Shown: positions 58,013 through 64,000 of the stretch, in pieces
How positions within the stretch are numbered: position 1 is the first letter of the stretch
How the letters are laid out: each line of letters begins with the position of its first letter
Assembly: GCF_000003195.3 (NCBI RefSeq)
Contig: NC_012873.2
Coordinates: 50,129,166 to 50,193,165 of the forward strand
Origin: Sorghum bicolor
Taxonomy: Eukaryota > Streptophyta > Magnoliopsida > Poales > Poaceae
Direction of reading: 5' to 3'
Length of the DNA stretch: 64,000 bases
Program-made: the position numbers and the translations under genes
Notes under the pieces: generated by a model
The model's database searches: none
What the model saw: the letters and a program-made list of their open reading frames with translations, nothing else
What the model was told of the DNA's origin: nothing

Positions 58013-58322
58013 TTCGAAGATCTACAAAGAAAGAGTCAAAAGGTTGCATGACAAGAGGATCAAAAAGAAGGAGTTCGCACCCGGAGATAAGGTATTACTT
58101 TTTAATTCCAGGGTGAAGCTTTTTGGGTATGGAAAACTCCGGAGTAAATGGGAAGTACCATTCAAGGTAATCAATTCATCATCCCACGGAGCTATCACAC
58201 TTCAAAATGACGAAGGTACGTTATTCAAGGTAAATGGTCAACGTCTTAAATTATTTTTAGAGCCCAATAAAGAATTAGAAGAGATAGACATGATCCATTT
58301 TTACCTTCCCATGGAGATTTAG
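58013..58322 (+). pseudogene. integrase C-terminal fragment
   Basis: In a different frame from RT: KIYKERVKRLHDKRIKKKEFAPGDKVLLF then GYGKLRSKWEVPFKVI, a GPF-type C-terminal module. The zinc finger and DDE core are absent: a deletion joins the end of RNase H to here near 57985-58000, at a short run of AAGAAG-like sequence. Confidence 0.8.
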
Positions 58323-58646
58323 AGCCCAACCTTTTTAATCTGACGTTTTAGGGCCATGTATATATTTTGCTAAAATGTTTTGCATCTAGAAGCACGCTCG
58401 AGGAAGCGGGCCCACAAAGGGGCAAGGCACAGGGCGGGCGCCCTGATCAAGTGGGCGGGCGCCCAGCCCCTAACATCTCTCTATCCTGATTTCCTCCATC
58501 GCGGAAAACACATTTATGGTAAACCAAATAATCCTACAGATGGAAAGTTTCGCACGCACGGCGACGGGAGTAACCCGAACAACCCCTAGAGGCACTTTTT
58601 GACCCCTATATAAAGAGACCCCTGACGTCAGTTTTCAAACACCAAT
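58323..58646 (+). other. 3' segment of D with LTR-like promoter signals
   Basis: No frame of note. It contains a pair of GGGCGGGCGCCC motifs (58432-58443 and 58453-58464, 21 bp apart), a TATA box (CTATATAAAG, 58606-58615) and then AGACCCCTG, the same order as in the LTRs of A, B and D. A perfect TGACGTCA palindrome lies at 58623-58630. It may be a diverged 3' LTR cut by element E. Confidence 0.45.
58432..58615 (+). promoter_or_regulatory. paired GC motif and TATA box near the end of D
   Basis: The GC motif pair is on the opposite strand relative to the LTR D pair but keeps the same 21-bp step and lies about 140 bp before the TATA box. Confidence 0.45.
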
Positions 58647-59108
58647 TGTGGGGGTATAAACCCCTATACCCTTACGGCTGGACTTGGGCCAGGAGGCTTG
58701 GCCCATTACGAGGCGAGTCCAAAGCTTGATCCGACAACCTGGAGTTCCGCGCAAGGAAACAAGACGTGGAGATCAAGTAGGATTCTAGTCGGTTAGAATA
58801 GGAATTGATATCGAATTATCTATGGCAATTGTAACCGACTAGGATTAGTTTCTAGATCTGTAACCCTGCCCTCCAGACTATATAAGGAGGGGCAAGGGAC
58901 CCCCCTAGGACACATCATATTCTCTCAACACAAATCAATACGACCAGACGCAGGACGTAGGTATTACGCCAACTCGGCGGCCGAACCTGGATAAAAAGCT
59001 TGTCCGTGTCTTGCGTCACCATCGAGTTCGTAGTTTGCGCACCGTCTACCGATAAACTACTACCGTGGGTATACCCCAAGGTAGACTGCCGACTAGCTTT
59101 CGTCGACA
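58647..59108 (+). repeat. 5' LTR of element E (462 bp)
   Basis: TGTGGGGGTATAAACC...TCGTCGACA. The start can form a hairpin: GGGTATA (58652-58658) and TATACCC (58665-58671). TATA box CTATATAAGG at 58878-58887. Confidence 0.85.
58878..58887 (+). promoter_or_regulatory. TATA box of LTR E
   Basis: CTATATAAGG inside the LTR, about 220 bp before its end. Confidence 0.6.
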
Positions 59109-59109
59109 G

Positions 59110-59127
59110 TGGCGCGCCAGGTAGGGG
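59110..59127 (+). other. putative primer binding site of element E
   Basis: TGGCGCGCCAGGTAGGGG, one base after the LTR. The form is usual for Tat-lineage Gypsy elements; the tRNA is not assigned. Confidence 0.7.
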
Positions 59128-59156
59128 GTGTGCGTGCAACTTTTCCGGCGAACAAG

Positions 59157-60569
59157 ATGGTCACGATCCCAGCTTCCGCGACCGTGCCCGAAGGCCTCAC
59201 GTTCACCGTCGGCCAGATCACGTGGACGACGTGCAGCGGCGGCTTCGCGACCACGGTTCCGAAGGAGATCCAGATCCAATCTGAGATCACGCCGTCTCCG
59301 ACCACACGCATGACGGCACCAAGCGCCCGACCACCGTTCCCACTCTACAAGGGAAAGGAGATCGACTGCTCGGACCTCCTCCAAGCGCTCGATCGCACTG
59401 AATCCAAGCTACTCGAAGTCTCCCAACTAATAGATGGAGTTCTGCGCCGGCCCGACCAAGCTGCTCGAGCGGATTTTTCGAAATCCCGCCGGCCAACTCG
59501 TGTCGCCACACACGAACGGCTGGGAACGTCCCTGACGATAACCTCAACCCCCTCAGGACGATCCGTCGAGCTCAAAAAGGAAGACTATCCTCGCGGCCTG
59601 AACAACTCGGCCTCTGTTTACTCACAGCATGTCCAATCCGTTTTCAGCAAGGCGGGTTGGTCGCCGACAAGGAACAATCGTCACCATGTCAACATGGTGA
59701 CAATCCGAGAGCTACGGGACGGCCAGGTTTCCAGCACCAACTCAAGCACCGGCTCCGTCCCCACCGAGGTTATAAACACCGAAGACGAGGGCTACGACCT
59801 GGATTTTCCTTCACACCCTCCGGGTTTCGACCGATTCCCGATATTCCCCCCCCGGCGAGGGGATATTGTGTTCAATGTCAGCGCCGACGAACCGGCTGTT
59901 GACGGAGAAACAGATGACCAGAGGCAACTCCGCGAACAGCGTAACGCCGATCGCGCCCGACGGCGTGCGGACGAGCAACAACAGATGCCACCAAGTAACC
60001 TCAACGATGCCTTTGACATGGTCGGGGACCAGCCAGTCTACAAAACGCCAAGCGCCAACGTGGTTGTCGCCATGGCCAACCTGGATCGGCTTCCTGACAC
60101 CCCCGAATGCCAGGGAGTCCGGACCAGCATCCGAGCACACCTGATCGCCGCAATGGGACAGACAGCCACTCTACTCAAGAGAGTCCAGGACGTCTCTTAT
60201 ACGGAAGCCGCCTCCGACCAGACTAATCGTAGCCAGGTCTCACCCAGCAGGCGTCACCGCAGCCGCTCCCCCGACAACCGTCGAGGGGACTCGCGGCGCG
60301 ACGATGGTGGTCGGGACGCCGATGGCCGCCGCAAGCAAATTCATGGCATACGCGGCCAAGAAGAAGATCAACACAGGGATCTCCGCCACAACATCCCTCC
60401 CAAAGATGCCCGGGACCGCATCAACAGGCGCGCCGCAGAGAGAGCAGTCCACGAAAACCTGCGCCGCATCGAGTACGATGCGACCCACCGTTCCTCCAGG
60501 CCTAAGACAGTTCTCCTCACACCTCCGCCAGGTCGTGTGGCCCCGCAATTTCAAGCTCGAAAAACTTAA
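59157..60569 (+). pseudogene. gag of element E, N-terminal part
   Basis: From ATG at 59157 (MVTIPASATVPEGLTF), a Pro/Ser/Thr-rich then Arg/Asp-rich N-terminal region (SPSRRHRSRSPDNRRG near 60240-60290; RINRRAAERAVHENLRR near 60420-60465). Near 60490-60520 the reading frame shifts: this frame ends at 60567-60569 while the gag core continues in the frame that ends at 62301. The frameshift would disconnect the N-terminus from the core. Confidence 0.7.
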
Positions 60570-62301
60570 AAAATACGACGGCAAGGAAAATCCAGAGAAC
60601 TGGATCACTCTCTATGAAATCGCCGTCCGATCAGCGGCAGGAGATGAGCACGTCATGGCTAACTACTTCCCCGTAGTCCTCGACCAGGCTGGTCATCAGT
60701 GGCTTCTCGGCTTGCCCGAGGACTACTTCGACTCTTGGGAAGAGCTACGCCAGGCTTTCATCGACAACTTCATCGCCACATGCGAGCAGCCCGGAAACAA
60801 GTATGACCTTGAAAGGATAAGAGACAGGAAGAATGAACCTCTGCGCGATTACATCCGACGATTCTCGGATATGCGCCTCAAAATCCCGAAGATTTCTCAT
60901 GACGAGGCCATATCAGCCTTTATCAAGGGCTTGCGTTTCCATGAAGCGCTGAGGAACAAGCTGTTGCGTAAGCGCCCATCAACGGTAGCAGAGCTCCTCG
61001 CCACGGCTAAAAATTACGCCGATGCTGATGACGCAGAAAAACTAATCCGAGACGATGCGAGAGGCCCCGACCAGCCTTCCCGGCGAGATGACGGTCGTGG
61101 TCGCTACGACAACAGAAATCACCGCCGCTCTGACAACCGCGATCACCGAGAGGGTTGGGATCGGCGGCGCGACAGCCGCGACGACTTCAGAGGAAAGCGC
61201 CCTCGCGAATACGACCACGAAGTAAATACGGTCAAACGTCCCAATGGACGACGGGACTACCAAGACGACTACAACAAAACGTTAAAGGGACCGTGCCAGC
61301 TACACCCAAAGTCTAACCATACCATGGAAGAGTGCCGCGTCCTCAAAAGTATCTATACACGGCGGGCCGCCCAAGAGGACTCCGCCAAGAAAAATAACAA
61401 GCGCGACGGGCACGACCACGAAGATGAGGATGAGGACCAAGACAGGGACCCCCGACACCAATACGTCAGCCCCACCGACGTGGTCCACTCCATTTTCGGG
61501 GGCAAGGTCTCCACTGAGTCCAAGCGAGAAAGAAAGCTGTTAAAGAGAGCCTGCCTCAACATAGACAGCACGGACGGGCTGATCGCAGATCCGAAATTTC
61601 CCGCGTGGTCCCACAGGGAGATCTCGTTCAGCAGGAAGGACCAGTGGGCCGCTATCCCAGAGCCGGGTCGTTTCCCACTGATTCTTGATCCCTGCATCAA
61701 TAGCATCAGATTCGAGCGCGTGCTCGTGGACGGGGGAAGCTCCATCGACATCCTCTTCCGCAACAGCCTGCCCGCCCTCAAGATATCACCGGCACAACTA
61801 AAACCTTACGACGCCCAATTCTGGGGGGTTTTGCCAGGTCAAAGTTCGGTGCCCCTCGGACAGATAACATTGCCTGTCCAATTCGGCACACCCGATCATT
61901 TCCGGACGGAGTTCATCAACTTCGTAGTCGCGGATTTCGACGGGACCTATCACGCCATACTGGGCCGCCCATCGCTGACAAAGTTCATGGCAGTCCCGCA
62001 CTACTCATACCTAGTCCTTAAGATGCCCACGGAGAAGGGTGTCCTAACCGTCAGAGGCAACGTCTACACCGCGTACACCTGCGAAGAAGAAAGCTTCAAG
62101 ATCACCGAGGCAATCGACCTCTCAATCCGCATGGCGGAAACAGCAAACCAAGCCGCACAGCTGCCTCCCGATCAGCTCCGATTACCTGAGCAGGAGACAG
62201 CCAGAAAGAACTCAAAATCCAAGGAATACAAAGAAGTGCAGCTGGTCGAAGGCAACCCCGAGAAGACAGCCCTCATCGGGGCTAACCTGGATCCAAAATA
62301 G
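60500..62301 (+). pseudogene. gag core and protease of element E
   Basis: Frame open from well before 60500 to 62301. Gag core: KLEKLKKYDGKENPENWITLYEIA, ANYFPVVLDQAGHQWLLGLP, FIDNFIATCEQPG, ISAFIKGL (60545-60960). Arg/Asp-rich basic region (61060-61260). CX2HX4HX4C segment CQLHPKSNHTMEEC (61294-61335). Aspartic protease with VLVDGGSSIDILF (near 61730) and HAILGRPSLTKF (near 61950). A TAG at 62299-62301 separates it from reverse transcriptase in the same frame, consistent with a single C-to-T change. Usual gene order for Tat elements. Confidence 0.82.
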
Positions 62302-64000
62302 GAAGACGCGCTCGTCAGGTTTCTAAGGGACAACGTGAGCGTTTTCGCATGGAAACCCGCAGACATGCCCGGTGTCCCACGAAACCTGATCGAGCACTCC
62401 TTAAATGTCTCGAAGACCGCAAGACCAATCAAGCAAAAACTGCGACGGTTCGCTCGTGACAAAAAGGAGGCTATTAGGACAGAAATAACACGGCTTCTAG
62501 CAGCCGGATTCATAAAAGAAGTGTATCACCTCGATTGGCTCGCCAATCCGGTTCTTGTACGCAAAAAGAATAATGAATGGAGAATGTGCGTTGATTACAC
62601 CGATCTCAACAAACACTGTCCTAAAGATCCTTTTGGTCTTCCTCGCATCGACGAGGTGGTCGACTCAACGGCCGGATGCGAACTACTCTCCTTTCTAGAT
62701 TGCTACTCTGGTTATCACCAGATCTCGCTAAAGGAAGAAGATCAGATCAAAACATCCTTCATCACACCCTTCGGCGCATACTGCTACACTACCATGTCTT
62801 TCGGACTTAAAAACGCCGGGGCCACTTATCAAAGGGCCATCCAGCAATGCCTCCACGACGAGATTCGCGATGACCTCGTCGAGGCCTATGTGGACGACGT
62901 GGTCGTAAAAACAAGGGACGCGAGCACCCTAATCGACAACTTAGACCGAACCTTCAAGGCACTCAATAGGTACAAGTGGAAGCTCAACCCCAAGAAATGC
63001 ATTTTCGGCGTTCCTTCCGGTCTACTGCTCGACAACGTCGTCAGTCGCGACGGCATACGACCAAACCCTTCAAAAGTCAAAACCGTACTCGACATGCGAC
63101 CACCGAAGAACGTCAAGGATATTCAGAAGCTAACCGGATGCATGGCCGCCCTCAGTCGTTTCATCTCAAGGCTGGGAGAAAAAGGCCTCCCTTTCTTCAA
63201 ACTATTGAAAGCGTCAGAAAAATTTTCTTGGACAGAGGAAGCCGACGCTGCGTTCACTCAGCTTAAGACCTTCCTCACTTCACCACCTGTCCTCACAGCG
63301 CCTCAGCCCAATGAAGACCTACTCCTTTACATTGCTGCAACCGACAGGGTTGTTTCCACGGCAATAGTGGTCGAGCGAGATGAACCAGGTCACGTCTTCA
63401 AGGTCCAGAGACCCGTTTACTTCATAAGCGAAGTCTTAAACGAGTCCAAGGCCAGGTACCCACAAATACAGAAGCTTATATACGCCATCCTGATAACGTC
63501 AAGAAAGCTGAAGCACTACTTCGACGGCCATCGAGTCCTGGTGACAACCAGTTTCCCTCTCGGGGACATCCTGCGCAATAAAGACGCCAATGGCAGAATC
63601 GTGAAATGGGCAATGGAATTATGTCCATTTTCCCTGGAGTTCCAGAGTCGCACCACTGTCAAGTCTCAAGCCCTGGTCGATTTCATTGCCGAATGGACGG
63701 ATCTCAACGAGCCTTCCGTTCCCGATGTCTCAGACCACTGGTCAATGTTCTTTGACGGGTCCTTGAACATCAACGGTGCAGGCGCTGGGATATTGTTCGT
63801 ATCACCCAACAAGGACAAACTCCGTTACGTCCTTCGGATCCTTTTTCCGGCGTCAAACAACGTCGCCGAATACGAAGCATGCTTGCATGGCATACGACTA
63901 GCCGTTGAACTGGGGGTCAAGCGCCTCTACGTCTATGGCGACTCCGCTTTGGTCATCAACCAGCTCAACAAGGAGTGGGACACAACCCACGAGAAGATGG
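62302..64000 (+). CDS. reverse transcriptase, RNase H, second RNase H of element E (partial)
   Basis: Open to the window end (566 codons seen), in the same frame as the protease. [77 protein letters not shown], catalytic YVDD at 62887-62898. RNase H about 63310-63690 ([34 protein letters not shown]). The archaeal-type RNase H starts at about 63742 ([40 protein letters not shown]), which places the element in the Tat lineage. Integrase would follow beyond the window. Confidence 0.88.

Larger units (their letters stand above)
53468..58646 (+). mobile_element. Element D: Athila-like Gypsy, partial
   Basis: 5' LTR (53468-54690), tRNA-Asp primer site, gag remnant, degenerate protease, open reverse transcriptase-RNase H and integrase C-terminus, then a segment with LTR-like promoter signals where element E begins. 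RT sequence ([22 protein letters not shown]) fits the Athila lineage. The integrase core is deleted. The right end is cut by E, and the rest may lie beyond the window. Confidence 0.8.
58647..64000 (+). mobile_element. Element E: Tat-lineage Gypsy, 5' part
   Basis: LTR, primer site, gag, protease, reverse transcriptase, RNase H and the start of a second RNase H; it leaves the window inside the latter. It is GC-rich compared with everything else here and long frames remain, so it is probably among the younger insertions. The 5 bases before the LTR (ccaat, 58642-58646) are the candidate target duplication. Confidence 0.88.

Noticed and set aside
61353..62513. Long minus-strand frames opposite gag-pol of E
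   Set aside because: Shadows caused by high GC content and rare stops on the complementary strand.
1..64000. Host genes, tRNA or rRNA genes, CRISPR array, bacterial signals
   Set aside because: None seen. All frames with recognisable motifs belong to retroelements, and tRNA-like words are primer binding sites only.

Overview
This window looks like intergenic DNA from a large plant genome, most likely a grass. It is built almost entirely of LTR retrotransposons and their remains, inserted into one another. I found no host single-copy gene, rRNA, tRNA or CRISPR array. The grass assignment is inference from the element types: Athila-like Gypsy with a tRNA-Asp primer site, Tat-lineage Gypsy with a second RNase H, Angela/BARE-like Copia, SIRE-like Copia, a giant-LTR non-coding element and small hAT elements. 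The species cannot be read from the sequence.

Layout. 1-3167: element A, minus strand, 5' LTR plus part of its interior. 3168-5708: element F, plus strand, a fragment of a related family. 5709 to about 20995: an Angela-like Copia, minus strand, decayed and missing its 5' LTR. Its 3' LTR is split by a complete non-coding element with about 4.15 kb LTRs (6342-16204, TSD ccttg). About 20996-35656: 3' interior and LTR of a SIRE-like Copia, plus strand. That LTR is split twice, by a solo LTR (24903-26190, TSD gtgag) and by element B (26919-35401, minus, TSD ctccc). B is a full-length gag-protease element without reverse transcriptase, and its gag carries a 195-bp hAT MITE. 35657-35940: an inverted piece of the SIRE-like LTR. 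35941-41161 and 53426-53467: element C, minus strand, decayed, with a 586-bp hAT element inside. C is split by element G (41162-53420, plus, TSD gagtt), a full-length 12.26-kb Tat-lineage Gypsy. 53468 to about 58646: element D, plus strand, Athila-like, with an open RT-RNase H frame but a deleted integrase core. 58647-64000: element E, plus strand, a GC-rich Tat-lineage Gypsy that runs off the window.

How the parts relate. A, B, D and the solo LTR share the start of the LTR, a core promoter and a pair of 12-bp GC-rich motifs spaced exactly 21 bp. B (gag-protease only) could therefore have depended on enzymes from a D-like relative; this is inference.

Two features of element G stand out. First, the hexamer GCCGAT/ATCGGC is far more frequent than chance across LTRs, coding frames, untranslated DNA and an antisense gene alike. 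Second, the strand opposite to pol, between pol and the 3' LTR, carries a six-exon gene resembling plant mobile domain proteins. It has its own TATA box and five short introns that keep one frame of 899 codons, broken by two stops.
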